A DNA stretch of 46,985 nucleotides from Prochlorococcus sp. AG-355-I04 (GCA_003280915.1 QCDL01000010.1:1-46985); one strand, 5' to 3'. Positions 18,988-28,412 are shown, counted from the first letter of the stretch. A program made the numbers and translations. Notes: generated from the sequence alone by a model not told the origin.

Positions 18988-20307
18988 ATGTTTGTCAACA
19001 AAAGCAGAAATCCTAGCGCTTCTGAAATACTTTCCCAATTATTTTTAAATAAAGAGCTAAGGAGTAGAGTTTTAACAACTTTAGGTCTTCTTCTTTTAGT
19101 AAGACTTGGTATTTATATCCCGATGCCTGGTATTGATAGGGTTGCTTTTAAAAGTTTTATAGATCAAGGGGGTCAACTCATAGGTTTTTTAGACATCTTT
19201 ACCGGAGGAGGAATTTCAACCTTAGGTATATTTGCATTAGGCATACTTCCTTTTATTAACGCATCAATTATTATTCAGCTTCTCACAGCTTCATTGCCTG
19301 TGCTTGAAGATTTACAAAAAAATGAAGGAGAAGCGGGAAGAAGAAAAATTGCTCAAATAACTAGATATGTTTCATTAGGATGGGGTTTCTTGCAAAGTAT
19401 AATTTTTTCCCTAATTCTCAGACAATATGCTATCGAGGGGATAAGTGATACCACATTTGTTTTACAAACCTCCATTGCTTTAGTAACTGGTTCAATGTTA
19501 GTAATGTGGTTTAGTGAAATTATTACGGAGAAAGGGATAGGTCAAGGTGCTTCACTGGTAATTTTTTTGAATATTGTTTCGACTTTACCTAAGGCTCTAA
19601 GTTCAACCATTGAAAAAGCTCAAACTGGCGATAGAGGAGATGTATTAGGTATAGCAGTTTTACTTGGAGTATTTTTACTTACAATTGTTGGGATCATTTT
19701 TGTCCAAGAGGGAGCAAGACGCATTCCCATTGTTAGTGCAAAAAGGCAGATAGGAAATTCAACGCTACTTCCTACAAGGCAAAGTTATTTACCTTTGAAA
19801 TTAAATGCAGGAGGAGTCATGCCTATCATATTTGCATCTGCTTTAATCTTTTTACCTATAACTATTGCAAATGTAACGGGCAATCCAGTCTTAATCAAGT
19901 TAGCCAGTAGTTTAAATCCAGGATCTTCAAATCCATGGCCATATGCTCTGACATTCTTTTCCTTAATTTTGGGGTTCTCCTATTTTTATGCATCTCTAAC
20001 TATCAATCCTGTGGATGTAGCTTCAAATTTAAAGAAAGGAGGAGTAGCGATACCTGGAGTTAGACCAGGAACTAATACAGCCAACTACTTATCAGGTATA
20101 CAAAATAGGTTGACATTATTGGGAGGATTATTTCTGGGTTCAGTAGCTATAATCCCAGCAGCTGTAGAAAGAGCTACAAATGTTCAAACCTTTCAAGGTT
20201 TAGGAGCGACTTCATTACTGATTTTAGTGGGTGTTGCTATAGATACTGCTAAGCAAATTCAAACTTATGTTATTTCACAAAGATATGAGGGACTAATTAA
20301 CAATTAA
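18988..20307 (+). CDS. secY: Protein translocase channel subunit SecY
   Basis: SecY forms the SecYEG pore in the cytoplasmic and thylakoid membranes. The 439-residue protein has ten hydrophobic segments. Landmarks are the first-helix [14 protein letters not shown], the plug and TM2 region with [21 protein letters not shown], the loop [11 protein letters not shown] before TM7, [14 protein letters not shown] in TM7, and the tail GLINN. Gene order L15-secY-adk is the standard spc-operon end. The stop overlaps the adk ATG by one base (TAATG). Confidence 0.98.
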   Translation: MFVNKSRNPSASEILSQLFLNKELRSRVLTTLGLLLLVRLGIYIPMPGIDRVAFKSFIDQGGQLIGFLDIFTGGGISTLGIFALGILPFINASIIIQLLTASLPVLEDLQKNEGEAGRRKIAQITRYVSLGWGFLQSIIFSLILRQYAIEGISDTTFVLQTSIALVTGSMLVMWFSEIITEKGIGQGASLVIFLNIVSTLPKALSSTIEKAQTGDRGDVLGIAVLLGVFLLTIVGIIFVQEGARRIPIVSAKRQIGNSTLLPTRQSYLPLKLNAGGVMPIIFASALIFLPITIANVTGNPVLIKLASSLNPGSSNPWPYALTFFSLILGFSYFYASLTINPVDVASNLKKGGVAIPGVRPGTNTANYLSGIQNRLTLLGGLFLGSVAIIPAAVERATNVQTFQGLGATSLLILVGVAIDTAKQIQTYVISQRYEGLINN

Positions 20308-20855
20308 TGAAGAAACATTTACTATTTTTGGGAGCACCTGGAGCAGGGAAAGGAACTCAAGCGGAATTGCTAAGTCAAACTAATTCTTACTTACATCTTT
20401 CTACTGGTGAATTATTAAGAAAAGAAATAGAAATGAATACTACTCTTGGTATACAGGTAAAAGATATTATGAATCGAGGGGAACTTGTTAGTGATGAACT
20501 CGTTTTAAAGATAGTAAGACATAATTTAGTTAAGGATAATAAAGGTTGGATTCTAGATGGTTACCCAAGAAATTTATCTCAAGCAAATTCATTGAATGAA
20601 GTCTTAACTGAAATAAATCAACCTTTGGAAGTGGTTTTTTATTTAGATATTCCTGAAGAAGTGCTAATTAAGCGTTTGCTTTTAAGAGGGAGAAAAGATG
20701 ATACAGAAGAGACAATTAGAACAAGAGTTGATATTTATAAAAAAACTACAGAACCATTAATTCAATATTTTAAGGATCTCTCTTTGTTAGAATATATTGA
20801 TGCGGATAGAGATTTAAAAACCATTTCCTCTGATATTAAACAAAAAATGGCTTGA
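20307..20855 (+). CDS. adk: Adenylate kinase
   Basis: Adk interconverts ATP, AMP and ADP. The 182-residue protein has the P-loop GAPGAGKGT (9-17), STGELLR for AMP binding, [12 protein letters not shown] and the LID arginine segment [18 protein letters not shown]. It is the short form: the LID is a brief loop with no four-Cys zinc finger, and the protein is about 30 residues shorter than the E. coli enzyme. It is coupled to secY by a one-base overlap. Confidence 0.96.
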   Translation: MKKHLLFLGAPGAGKGTQAELLSQTNSYLHLSTGELLRKEIEMNTTLGIQVKDIMNRGELVSDELVLKIVRHNLVKDNKGWILDGYPRNLSQANSLNEVLTEINQPLEVVFYLDIPEEVLIKRLLLRGRKDDTEETIRTRVDIYKKTTEPLIQYFKDLSLLEYIDADRDLKTISSDIKQKMA

Positions 20856-20900
20856 TGATGATGTAGAATATAGTATTAACGTTTTATTTGTTAAACCCCT

Positions 20901-21017
20901 ATGAAGGTCAGATCTTCAGTCAAAAAAATTAGTCCTGACGATCAGATCGTGAGGAGAAGAGGTAAAATCTATGTTATTAACAAGAAAAGACCTCGCAATA
21001 AACAGCGTCAGGGTTAA
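20901..21017 (+). CDS. rpmJ: 50S ribosomal protein L36, zinc-free type
   Basis: This 38-residue gene between adk and S13 is easily missed. It begins [11 protein letters not shown] and ends [11 protein letters not shown], with RRRGKIYVI in the middle, matching L36 end to end and sitting in its canonical place. Standard L36 has a C-x2-C...C...H zinc ribbon. Here the positions of the first two Cys read SPDD, and the third Cys and the His are replaced within INKKRPRN, so all zinc ligands are absent. It is a C-minus form. No other L36 copy is visible in the window. Confidence 0.95.
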   Translation: MKVRSSVKKISPDDQIVRRRGKIYVINKKRPRNKQRQG

Positions 21018-21058
21018 ATTTCAACCCTTAAATTCAAACTTTTACTTATTCAAAACAC

Positions 21059-21424
21059 GTGGCCAGGATTGCAGGAATTGACATACCTCGCGAAAAGCGA
21101 GTCGAAATTGCACTTACATACGTTTATGGAATTGGTTTAACGAGATCAAAGCTAATTCTTGCTAATACGGGTGTAAACCCAGATACTCGTGTCAAAGACC
21201 TTTCAGATTCTGATGTTCAAAAACTTAGAGGTGCTACAGAAGAATTCACTTTAGAAGGGGATTTAAGAAGAAAGGAGGGAATGGCTTTAAAGCGTCTACA
21301 AGATATAGGTTGTGTAAGGGGTAGGAGACACAGAATGAGTCTTCCAGTCAGAGGCCAAAGAACTAGAACTAATGCTAGAACAAGAAGGGGTTCAAGGAAA
21401 ACAGTTGCTGGAAGAAAAAAATAA
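21059..21424 (+). CDS. rpsM: 30S ribosomal protein S13
   Basis: S13 is in the 30S head, forms bridges to the 50S and contacts the P-site tRNA. The 121-residue protein starts [20 protein letters not shown] and contains YGIGLTRS, the [20 protein letters not shown] segment and the basic [19 protein letters not shown] tail. The initiator is GTG at 21059; the family N-terminus leaves no other choice. It follows L36 by 41 bases. Confidence 0.97.
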   Translation: MARIAGIDIPREKRVEIALTYVYGIGLTRSKLILANTGVNPDTRVKDLSDSDVQKLRGATEEFTLEGDLRRKEGMALKRLQDIGCVRGRRHRMSLPVRGQRTRTNARTRRGSRKTVAGRKK

Positions 21425-21468
21425 TTAACTAAATCTATTTACAAATTGAAGTATTAAATTAAAAAATC

Positions 21469-21861
21469 ATGGCAGCTACAGTAAAAAAAACAGGTTCAAA
21501 GAAATCCAAACGTAATGTACCTAATGGTGTGGTACATATACAAAGCACATTTAATAATACTATCGTCTCAATTACTGACACTTCCGGTCATGTAATTTCT
21601 TGGTCCTCTGCAGGCGCAACTGGATTTAAAGGTGCTCGTAAAGGTACGCCATTTGCTGCTCAAACAGCTGCTGAAGCTGCGGCTAGAAGAGCACTTGATC
21701 AAGGAATGAGACAAATTGAAGTACTAGTTAGAGGCCCCGGCGCAGGTAGGGAAACGGCCATAAGAGCTTTACAAGTGGCCGGATTAGAAATAACTCTAAT
21801 AAGAGATGTAACTCCATTACCTCATAATGGATGTAGAAGACCTAAACGAAGACGCGTTTAG
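21469..21861 (+). CDS. rpsK: 30S ribosomal protein S11
   Basis: S11 forms part of the platform beside the E site. The 130-residue protein has [53 protein letters not shown] and the terminal signature [18 protein letters not shown]. Length is normal. The spacer to rpoA (51 bases) shows no terminator hairpin. Confidence 0.98.
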   Translation: MAATVKKTGSKKSKRNVPNGVVHIQSTFNNTIVSITDTSGHVISWSSAGATGFKGARKGTPFAAQTAAEAAARRALDQGMRQIEVLVRGPGAGRETAIRALQVAGLEITLIRDVTPLPHNGCRRPKRRRV

Positions 21862-21912
21862 GTCTTAACCATTCACAACCACCCTTAAAAACTTTTAACC
21901 TCATTATTTTCC

Positions 21913-22851
21913 GTGTTGCAATACCAGATTGACAGAATCGATCATCAAATAGCAGATGATCGCTCCCAAACAGGAACTTTTTTAATTGGTCCTCTAGAAC
22001 GGGGGCAAGCTACAACATTGGGTAATTCTCTTAGAAGAGTCCTTATGGGAGGGCTTGAAGGGAGTGCAGTGACTGCAGTAAGAATCGCAGGAATTAATCA
22101 TGAATATGCAACTATTCCTGGAGTTAGAGAGGATGTTTTAGATATTCTTCTCAATTGCAAGCAATTATCAATCAATAGTTCTAATCCTGAGCTTGAAATC
22201 GGCAGGTTAGTAGCGAGCGGTCCAATGGAGGTCAAGGCTAATGACATTCAATTCTCCTCTCAAGTTGAAATTGTTGATGGCGAAAAACCAATCGCAACTA
22301 TTCAGGAGGGTCATAAATTAGAGTTGGAAATCCATGTTGAAAGAGGTGTTGGATATAGGCCCGTCGATCGTAAGGGTGAAGAGACAACTGCTATTGATTT
22401 ACTTCAAATAGATGCTGTATTTATGCCAGTGAAGAGAGTGAATTTTACGATTGATGAAACTGCTGTAGCGGAGGGCGGAACAGGAAGAGAAAGATTAAAA
22501 ATGGAAGTAGTAACAGATGGCTCAACAAGTCCAGACGACGCTATTGCTGAAGCGGCAAATCAGTTAATAGAACTTTTTCAGCCCCTTGCTACTGTCACAA
22601 TGGTTGAGGAAATTCCTGAAGAACCTGAACCATCTCCTGAAGCTCAAATTCCTCTTGAGGAGCTAAACTTGTCCGTGAGAGCATATAATTGTTTGAAACG
22701 GGCACAAGTTAACTCAGTTTCGGATTTAATGGGCTTCAGTTATGAAGATCTTCTTGAAATTAAGAACTTTGGCTCTAAATCTGCAGATGAGGTTATTGAG
22801 GCTCTCGAGCGCATAGGCATTTCTATTCCACAAAGCAGAACATCTGTTTAA
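21913..22851 (+). CDS. rpoA: RNA polymerase alpha subunit
   Basis: The 312-residue alpha subunit has the N-terminal assembly domain with [15 protein letters not shown] (about 30-44), the beta/beta'-contact block [13 protein letters not shown] and [13 protein letters not shown] linker rich in Pro and Glu (about 228-240) leads to the C-terminal promoter-contact domain [19 protein letters not shown] to [15 protein letters not shown] 21913 is used as start, and TTG 21916 is an alternative only one codon later. Gene order S11-rpoA-L17 is standard. Confidence 0.98.
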   Translation: MLQYQIDRIDHQIADDRSQTGTFLIGPLERGQATTLGNSLRRVLMGGLEGSAVTAVRIAGINHEYATIPGVREDVLDILLNCKQLSINSSNPELEIGRLVASGPMEVKANDIQFSSQVEIVDGEKPIATIQEGHKLELEIHVERGVGYRPVDRKGEETTAIDLLQIDAVFMPVKRVNFTIDETAVAEGGTGRERLKMEVVTDGSTSPDDAIAEAANQLIELFQPLATVTMVEEIPEEPEPSPEAQIPLEELNLSVRAYNCLKRAQVNSVSDLMGFSYEDLLEIKNFGSKSADEVIEALERIGISIPQSRTSV

Positions 22852-22865
22852 CAATTTTTAAGATT

Positions 22866-23216
22866 ATGAGACACCAACTTAGAATTCCATTATTAAGTAA
22901 ACCTGCTGACCAGAGGAAAGCACTTCTAAGAGGTTTAACTACACAATTAATTAGGGAAGGTAGAGTAACCACAACAAAAGCTAGGGCAAAAGCTTTAAGA
23001 AATGAAGCTGAAAGAATGATTTCGCTCGCCAAAGAGGGAAGTTTAGCTTCTAGGAGAAGAGCCATTGGATATATTTATGATAAAAAGTTGGTTCATTCAT
23101 TATTTGAAAAAGCAAAAGAAAGATATGGAGACAGAAATGGTGGTTATACACGCATAGTGAGAACTGTATCTAGAAAGGGTGATAACGCTCAGATGGCCAT
23201 AATAGAGCTTGTTTAA
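22866..23216 (+). CDS. rplQ: 50S ribosomal protein L17
   Basis: L17 lies near the tunnel exit. The 116-residue protein has [19 protein letters not shown], the helix [31 protein letters not shown] and the end [22 protein letters not shown]. It follows rpoA by 14 bases. The 37-base gap to truA carries a TATACT hexamer. Confidence 0.97.
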   Translation: MRHQLRIPLLSKPADQRKALLRGLTTQLIREGRVTTTKARAKALRNEAERMISLAKEGSLASRRRAIGYIYDKKLVHSLFEKAKERYGDRNGGYTRIVRTVSRKGDNAQMAIIELV

Positions 23217-23253
23217 GTCAGTTAATAAAGGGGCTTATACTAAAAAATAACTT

Positions 23254-24060
23254 TTGAAAAGGGTAGCTTTACTAGTTCAATATGACGGATCTCATTATTC
23301 AGGTTGGCAGAAACAAAAAAATGCAACTACTGTTCAAGAAATTTTAGACAGAGCTCTCTTAAAGATTACAAATCATCCAGTAAAGACTTTTGCAGCAGGA
23401 AGGACTGATGCTGGTGTTCATGCATCCGGTCAAGTAGTACACTTTGATGTTGATTGTGTTATTCCAGGAAAGAGTTATTCTGATGTCTTAAATGGTCTTT
23501 TACCATCAACAATAAGGATCTTGGAATCAGTTGAGGTTAAAGATAGTTGGCATGCATGCTATTCAGCAATGTATAGACATTATCGATATGTCATTAATAA
23601 CAGTAAATTTCCTAACTTGTTCATCAATAATTGGTCATGGCATAGATATCAAAAAGTATTAGATGAAGTTTTAATGTTAAATGCATCCAAGAAAATGGAG
23701 GGAGAACATGATTTTTTTGCTTTTCAAAAAAGTGGAAGTAACAGAACAAACTCTATTACAAAAATAAAAAATATTGACATTAAAAGAGTAGAAGATTTGA
23801 TTTTTGTTGATATTAAAGCTTCTGGTTTTCTATATGGAATGGTTCGTTTAATTATTGGTCAATTAGTTTTAGTTGGAGAGAAAAAAATATCGCCAGAAAT
23901 TTTTACAGATAGATGGGTAAACAAAAAGAAAAATGATGTCAAAGAATCTGCTCCAGCAAAGGGGTTATGTTTCGTAAATGCTGTTTATGAAGAAAATGTT
24001 TTTAAAAATATTAATAACAATGATTTTTTCCCTGTATTTTTAATTAAGGGTTTTTCTTAA
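23254..24060 (+). CDS. truA: tRNA pseudouridine(38-40) synthase TruA
   Basis: TruA makes pseudouridine at positions 38-40 in the anticodon arm of many tRNAs. The 268-residue protein has VQYDGSHYSGWQ, the catalytic loop AAGRTDAGVHASGQVVHF with the nucleophile Asp52, the RHYRYVI segment and the FLYGMVRLIIGQLV dimer block. The start is TTG 23254, since no in-frame ATG precedes the conserved N-terminus. A TATACT hexamer (23236-23241) lies 12 bases upstream. Its position between L17 and L13 is usual in cyanobacteria. Confidence 0.95.
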   Translation: MKRVALLVQYDGSHYSGWQKQKNATTVQEILDRALLKITNHPVKTFAAGRTDAGVHASGQVVHFDVDCVIPGKSYSDVLNGLLPSTIRILESVEVKDSWHACYSAMYRHYRYVINNSKFPNLFINNWSWHRYQKVLDEVLMLNASKKMEGEHDFFAFQKSGSNRTNSITKIKNIDIKRVEDLIFVDIKASGFLYGMVRLIIGQLVLVGEKKISPEIFTDRWVNKKKNDVKESAPAKGLCFVNAVYEENVFKNINNNDFFPVFLIKGFS

Positions 24061-24106
24061 GTAAAGTTTAATTAAGCGAATTTTTTGTTTAAATCAATCA
24101 AAACTG

Positions 24107-24136
24107 TTGTTTAATATTCCTCCAATAAGGTAGAAT
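24107..24136 (+). promoter_or_regulatory. Candidate promoter for rplM-rpsI-rpmE-prfA
   Basis: TTGTTT (24107-24112), an 18-base spacer and TAGAAT (24131-24136) lie in the 116-base spacer between truA and L13, the longest gap within the ribosomal cluster. The leader would be about 35 bases. It would let the last four genes be expressed apart from the main transcript. The call rests on hexamer match and spacing only. Confidence 0.35.
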
Positions 24137-24176
24137 TTATTATTAACATTAAATTTTGTTTGCATAAATTTGGTAA

Positions 24177-24608
24177 ATGAATAAAACGATTACTCCATCA
24201 TTAGAAACCATTGAAAGAAATTGGTTTTTAGTTGACGCAAAAGATAAAACACTTGGGAGACTTGCTACAGAAATTGCAACTGTACTGAGAGGTAAAAATA
24301 AACCAACATTTACACCTCATCTAGATACTGGGGATTTTGTCATTGTAGTAAATGCCGAAAAAGTTGAGGTAACAGGTAAAAAAGCATCACAAAAGTTGTA
24401 TAGGAGACATTCTGGAAGACCAGGAGGAATGAAAATTGAAAAATTTGAGTCTCTACAAGAAAGAATTCCTGAAAGAATTATCGAGCAAGCTGTTAAGGGT
24501 ATGCTGCCACATAACTCTTTGGGAAGACAACAATTTAAAAAACTAAAAGTTTATAAAGGTGCTGATCATCCTCATGCTGCTCAGAATCCTGTATTATTGA
24601 ATAGTTAA
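24177..24608 (+). CDS. rplM: 50S ribosomal protein L13
   Basis: L13 is an early-assembly 23S rRNA binder. The 143-residue protein has [39 protein letters not shown], the [12 protein letters not shown] segment and [20 protein letters not shown] with [13 protein letters not shown]. It is followed by S9 after nine bases, the universal rplM-rpsI pair. Confidence 0.98.
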   Translation: MNKTITPSLETIERNWFLVDAKDKTLGRLATEIATVLRGKNKPTFTPHLDTGDFVIVVNAEKVEVTGKKASQKLYRRHSGRPGGMKIEKFESLQERIPERIIEQAVKGMLPHNSLGRQQFKKLKVYKGADHPHAAQNPVLLNS

Positions 24609-24617
24609 TTTATCAAA

Positions 24618-25028
24618 ATGAATAGTCAAATAAAAAACAAAGCCGTGTATTGGGGAACTGGAAGAAGAAAAACTTCAGTAGCTAGAGTTCGCTTGATTCC
24701 AGGAAATGGACTAATAAAAATTAATGGTCGCTCAGGAGATGATTACTTAAACTTTAACCCTCTGCACATAAATTCAATAAAAGCACCTTTGCAAACATTA
24801 GGCCTTGAAAATTCTTATGATATCCTTGTAAATGTTTTTGGTGGTGGATTGACAGGTCAAGCAGATGCAATTAAGCAAGGAGCAGCTAGAGCACTTTGCG
24901 AATTATCACCTGACAATCGGAAACCGCTTAAAACTGAAGGCCATCTCAGTAGAGATCCCAGAGCGAAGGAAAGAAGAAAATATGGTCTTAAAAAAGCAAG
25001 AAAAGCTCCTCAATTCTCTAAACGTTAA
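24618..25028 (+). CDS. rpsI: 30S ribosomal protein S9
   Basis: S9 reaches the P-site tRNA with its C-terminal tail. The 136-residue protein has [39 protein letters not shown] and [20 protein letters not shown]. It ends in the conserved QFSKR, whose Arg contacts the tRNA anticodon arm. L31 follows after 13 bases with an AAAGGA site between. Confidence 0.98.
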   Translation: MNSQIKNKAVYWGTGRRKTSVARVRLIPGNGLIKINGRSGDDYLNFNPLHINSIKAPLQTLGLENSYDILVNVFGGGLTGQADAIKQGAARALCELSPDNRKPLKTEGHLSRDPRAKERRKYGLKKARKAPQFSKR

Positions 25029-25041
25029 AGGATTTTAAATC

Positions 25042-25302
25042 ATGCCAAAATCAGAAATACACCCAAAATGGTATCCAGATGCAAAAGTTATTTGTAATGG
25101 AGAAGTTGTAATGACGACTGGCTCCACGCAGCCTGAATTACATGTTGATGTATGGAGTGGAAATCATCCCTTCTTCACTGGAACTCAAAAAATTCTTGAT
25201 ACAGAGGGTAGGGTTGATAGGTTTATGAAAAAATATGGAATGGGTTCAGCTAATTCAGCCACATCAAAAGATAAAAAAGAAGAAAAAGATTCTAGAAAAT
25301 AG
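25042..25302 (+). CDS. rpmE: 50S ribosomal protein L31, cyanobacterial type without the CxxC zinc site
   Basis: L31 bridges the 50S central protuberance and the 30S head. The 86-residue protein begins MPKSEIHPKWYPDAKVICNG and has VDVWSGNHPFFTGTQKILD and EGRVDRFMKKYGM. Zinc-binding L31 has four metal ligands. Here one Cys (in VICNG) remains and the C-x2-C before HPFF reads WSGN, so it should bind no zinc. This is common for cyanobacteria and plastids. The last 18 residues are a Lys/Glu/Ser-rich tail. Confidence 0.95.
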   Translation: MPKSEIHPKWYPDAKVICNGEVVMTTGSTQPELHVDVWSGNHPFFTGTQKILDTEGRVDRFMKKYGMGSANSATSKDKKEEKDSRK

Positions 25303-25329
25303 AATTTTCAAAATTAAGCATAATTTCAA

Positions 25330-26424
25330 TTGGAATACTCAACATTAATTGCAAGGTTGAAAACTGCTTCAGAAAGTTTTGAAAATTTGGAAGTGCAGCT
25401 TGCAGATCCTGATATAGCTAATGATCCAAAAAAATTAGAATCAATAGCAAGAGAAAGGTCAAAATTGGAACCTTTGGTAATTGATTTTAATAAGCTGCTT
25501 GATACTGATAAAGAAATCGAAGATTCAAAAAATCTACTTAGAGAGAATAGAAATGATAAAGAAATGGAATCTTTGATTAATGAGGAGTTAATAACTCTAG
25601 AGGAATGTAAGAATGAACTGATTCAAAAAACCACAATCGCCTTATTACCAAAAGATCCAAGAGATGAGAGAAGCGTAATGTTAGAAATCAGAGCCGGTGC
25701 AGGAGGAAACGAGGCTTGTATCTGGGCGGGTGATTTAGCAAGAATGTATGAAAGATATGGACAAAAAATTGGATGGTCTGTAAAACCTGTTAGTGCTTCC
25801 GAGTCAGATATGGGAGGATTCAAGGAGTTAGTTATATCCGTTAAGGGAGATTCTGTTTATAGTCAACTTAAATTCGAGGCTGGCGTGCATAGAGTCCAAA
25901 GGGTTCCAGCTACTGAATCGCAAGGTAGAGTCCATACCTCAACTGCTACAGTGGCAGTCATGCCTGAGGCTGATCCTGTTGAAGTTAAGATTGATCCAAC
26001 TGATCTAGAGGTTGGCACAGCAAGATCAGGAGGTGCAGGGGGACAAAATGTTAATAAGGTAGAGACAGCTATTGATCTTCTCCATAAACCTACAGGAATA
26101 AGAGTTTTTTGTACTCAAGAAAGATCACAATTGCAAAATCGCGAACGAGCGATGGAAATTTTAAGAGCTAAATTATATGAAATTCAATTAAAAGAAGCTA
26201 ATGCAAAAGAAAGATCTCAAAGGCTTTCCCAGGTTGGAACAGGTGACAGAAGTGAAAAAATTAGAACTTATAATTTTAAAGATAACAGGACAACTGATCA
26301 TAGATTAGGTTCCAATTTTTCTCTTGAGCCAATTCTTGCTGGTCAATTAGAAGAAGTCATTAATGCATGCATAGCGCAAGAACAAAAAAGAATGATGGAA
26401 GATTTTAATAAAGAAGTAAATTAA
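25330..26424 (+). CDS. prfA: Peptide chain release factor 1
   Basis: RF1 ends translation at UAA and UAG. The 364-residue protein has the stop-codon-reading tripeptide PAT within [18 protein letters not shown] and the catalytic GGQ within [19 protein letters not shown] (about 233-251), plus the end block [17 protein letters not shown]. Those features exclude RF2, which carries SPF and a programmed frameshift. The start is TTG 25330. The last codons and stop lie inside a 19-base tandem repeat. It closes the ribosomal cluster. Confidence 0.96.
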   Translation: MEYSTLIARLKTASESFENLEVQLADPDIANDPKKLESIARERSKLEPLVIDFNKLLDTDKEIEDSKNLLRENRNDKEMESLINEELITLEECKNELIQKTTIALLPKDPRDERSVMLEIRAGAGGNEACIWAGDLARMYERYGQKIGWSVKPVSASESDMGGFKELVISVKGDSVYSQLKFEAGVHRVQRVPATESQGRVHTSTATVAVMPEADPVEVKIDPTDLEVGTARSGGAGGQNVNKVETAIDLLHKPTGIRVFCTQERSQLQNRERAMEILRAKLYEIQLKEANAKERSQRLSQVGTGDRSEKIRTYNFKDNRTTDHRLGSNFSLEPILAGQLEEVINACIAQEQKRMMEDFNKEVN

Positions 26425-26449
26425 GACTTTAGAAGTAAATTAAGACTTT
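26412..26449 (+). repeat. Perfect 19-bp tandem duplication across the prfA stop
   Basis: Bases 26412-26430 and 26431-26449 are identical (AGAAGTAAATTAAGACTTT). The first copy holds the last RF1 codons (Glu-Val-Asn) and the TAA. The second lies in the 28-base gap before the HNH gene end. It looks like a recent slippage event and does not alter the protein. Confidence 0.9.
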
Positions 26450-26452
26450 TTA

Positions 26453-26959
26453 TTAGATTGCAACCCCTATTACGTATTTACTCCATTCTTTATGCCTGCC
26501 AGAGTCAATTTGTCTTGTAGCTTCAAAATTTAAATTACTTAATGGTCGATAAGGCTTACGTTTTAAGGGCATATTTGCCTCTTCAGGTGTTCGATTACCT
26601 TTTTGTACATTACATCTGAGACATGCTGTAGTAACATTTTCCCAGTTATCTGTTCCACCTCTGCTTCTCGGTAAAACATGATCTATTGATAGGTCACTAC
26701 CCCTATAATTACAGTATTGGCAAGCATTATTATCTCTCAGAAGAATATTTTTTCTTGTTAAGGAAACCTCTCTAAAAGGAACTTTGACGTAGTAACGAAG
26801 TCTTATAACTGTAGGCAATTTTTTTCCGCTATGTATTGAATATGTTTTATCTTCCTCTAAGCTTTCTGCTTTACCTTTAATCATCAAAATTACTGCTCTT
26901 CGCCAGGAAGTGATGTTTAAAGGTTCATAAGATGCATTTAAAACTAGAGTCTGGCCCAT
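26453..26959 (-). CDS. HNH endonuclease family protein
   Basis: A 168-residue protein with a zinc-bound HNH domain: Cys80 and Cys83 (CQYC), then the catalytic-type SIDHVLPRSRGG (91-102, Asp93-His94), NWENVTTACLRCN with Cys113 and Cys116, and the basic KGNRTPEEA. The N-terminal VLNASYEPLNITSWRRA is highly conserved across cyanobacteria. The frame extends upstream to 27046, but that would overlap alr and add an unlikely leader, so I chose ATG 26959 (MGQTLVLN). Its target is unknown. It has no methylase or other restriction partner beside it. It lies tail to tail with prfA. Confidence 0.88.
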   Translation of the reverse strand: MGQTLVLNASYEPLNITSWRRAVILMIKGKAESLEEDKTYSIHSGKKLPTVIRLRYYVKVPFREVSLTRKNILLRDNNACQYCNYRGSDLSIDHVLPRSRGGTDNWENVTTACLRCNVQKGNRTPEEANMPLKRKPYRPLSNLNFEATRQIDSGRHKEWSKYVIGVAI

Positions 26960-27009
26960 GCCAAAATACAATTTACATGTCATGCTAACTGTATATTTCA
27001 ATAAGCGCA

Positions 27010-27015
27010 TATAAT
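27010..27015 (+). promoter_or_regulatory. Candidate -10 element of alr
   Basis: A perfect TATAAT lies in the 68-base divergent spacer between the HNH gene and alr, ending 12 bases before the alr ATG. Initiation about seven bases downstream would leave a leader of only about six bases. No clear -35 is present. Confidence 0.4.
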
Positions 27016-27027
27016 TGTGCAAAGTTA

Positions 27028-28227
27028 ATGCAAATTCCGCAAACAAATCAGAGATTTAATTTTGATAAATACCCAAATTTTGATAGAGATATAGATCCAA
27101 AACAAAGAGCATGGATTGAAGTTAATGGTGAAGCAATAGAAAAAAATGTAAGGCAGTTAAGATCTAAATTAAGTAAAAGCTGTCAATTTATGGCGGTTGT
27201 CAAAGCTGATGGATATGGACATGATGCAAAAGTAGTATCTGATTATGCTATTAAAGGCGGAGCTTCAGAATTAGGTGTTGCCACTTTAAAAGAAGGGATT
27301 AAGCTTCGTTCTTCTGGAGTTAACAAACCAATTCTTGTTTTGGGAAATCTATATACGAAAAAGGATTTAATAATAGCCTTTAAAAATGATCTTATGCCAA
27401 CTATAAGTAGTCTTAGAGAGTGTTTAATTTGCAACAATATTGGTAAGCAGTTTGGGTTGAAATTTTCTTTACATCTTAAGGTTGATACTGGAATGTCAAG
27501 ATTAGGATTCGAATCTGATAAGTTTATTCAGGAATTTGAAAAAATAAAATCTTTTGAAAACATTTCAATAGAAGGTCTATATAGTCATTTATCATCTGCA
27601 GATGAAGATAACTCATTAGATCCTAAAAGCAGTACACAATTACAAAGACTTAAGTTTAGGGAAATATTAAAGCAAATTAGCGTTGATAGTGATCACGATA
27701 TCAAGATTCATTTGGCAAATTCTGCAGGCATGCTTCTTAATAAAGATTTTCATTTTGATATGGTACGGGTTGGACTTTCTATGTATGGCTATAGTCCTCT
27801 AGCAAAAATAGATAAAAATTTATGTCTTAAACCAGCTTTATTTTTGAAGGTCAAAGTAGCTTTTATAAGAGTTATTGATCAAGGTGTAAGAGTAAGTTAT
27901 GGAGGAAAATTTCTAAGTAGTAGAAAAACTAAGTTGGCTGTATTAAGTATTGGTTATGCAGATGGAGTCCCTAGAAATCTTTCAGGTAAGATAAAAGTTA
28001 TCTTTAAAAATAAACTTTATCCCCAAATAGGATCGATAACTATGGATCAAATGATGGTGGATATTACAGGTTCAGATGAAATTAAAGTTGGTAGTACGAT
28101 GGTATTACTTGGATCTGAAGGCGATAAAACAATTTCTCCAATTGATTGGGCAAGGGAATCTAATACTATCCCTTGGGAAATTCTTTGCTCTTTTAAAAAT
28201 AGATTGCCGAGAATTCAAGTTGATTAG
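27028..28227 (+). CDS. alr: Alanine racemase
   Basis: Alr makes D-alanine for peptidoglycan using PLP. The 399-residue protein has the PLP-lysine motif AVVKADGYGHD with Lys59, the VDTGMSRLGF segment, HLANSAG, VRVGLSMYGYSP and the C-terminal beta domain with RVSYGGKF, where the second-base tyrosine is expected. GSITMDQMMVD is also present. An N-terminal extension of about 25 residues (rich in Asn, Asp and Phe) precedes the conserved AWIEVNGEAI. It is divergent from the HNH gene, and tRNA-Ser follows. Confidence 0.96.
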   Translation: MQIPQTNQRFNFDKYPNFDRDIDPKQRAWIEVNGEAIEKNVRQLRSKLSKSCQFMAVVKADGYGHDAKVVSDYAIKGGASELGVATLKEGIKLRSSGVNKPILVLGNLYTKKDLIIAFKNDLMPTISSLRECLICNNIGKQFGLKFSLHLKVDTGMSRLGFESDKFIQEFEKIKSFENISIEGLYSHLSSADEDNSLDPKSSTQLQRLKFREILKQISVDSDHDIKIHLANSAGMLLNKDFHFDMVRVGLSMYGYSPLAKIDKNLCLKPALFLKVKVAFIRVIDQGVRVSYGGKFLSSRKTKLAVLSIGYADGVPRNLSGKIKVIFKNKLYPQIGSITMDQMMVDITGSDEIKVGSTMVLLGSEGDKTISPIDWARESNTIPWEILCSFKNRLPRIQVD

Positions 28228-28288
28228 ACATTTCGATTAAATAAATAATTTTGAATCTTTGCAAAAAAATTGATAATGTATAAGAACT

Positions 28289-28377
28289 GGAGAGGTGGCT
28301 GAGTGGTTGAAAGCGGCTCCCTGCTAAGGAGTTACAGGAGGTAACTTTTGTCGAGGGTTCGAATCCCTCCCTCTCCG
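28289..28377 (+). tRNA. tRNA-Ser (anticodon GCU)
   Basis: An 89-base class II cloverleaf. The acceptor stem GGAGAGG pairs with CCTCTCC and the discriminator is G. The anticodon loop CTGCTAA gives GCU, reading AGC and AGU. A long variable arm (TTACAGGAGGTAACTTTTG region) and the T arm GAGGG-TTCGAAT-CCCTC are clear. CCA is not encoded. GATAAT at 28272-28277 is a likely -10 just upstream. Confidence 0.96.
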
Positions 28378-28412
28378 TGATTTATTTAGAAAATTTTTAA
28401 TTAAAATTTGTT

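Noticed and set aside
26453-26959. HNH protein as part of a restriction-modification or defence system
   Set aside because: No methylase, helicase or other defence gene is beside it, and similar proteins are stable members of cyanobacterial genomes.
26960-27046. Longer HNH protein starting at 27046
   Set aside because: It would overlap the alr start, and the added residues lie outside the conserved domain; MGQ at 26959 is the conserved start.
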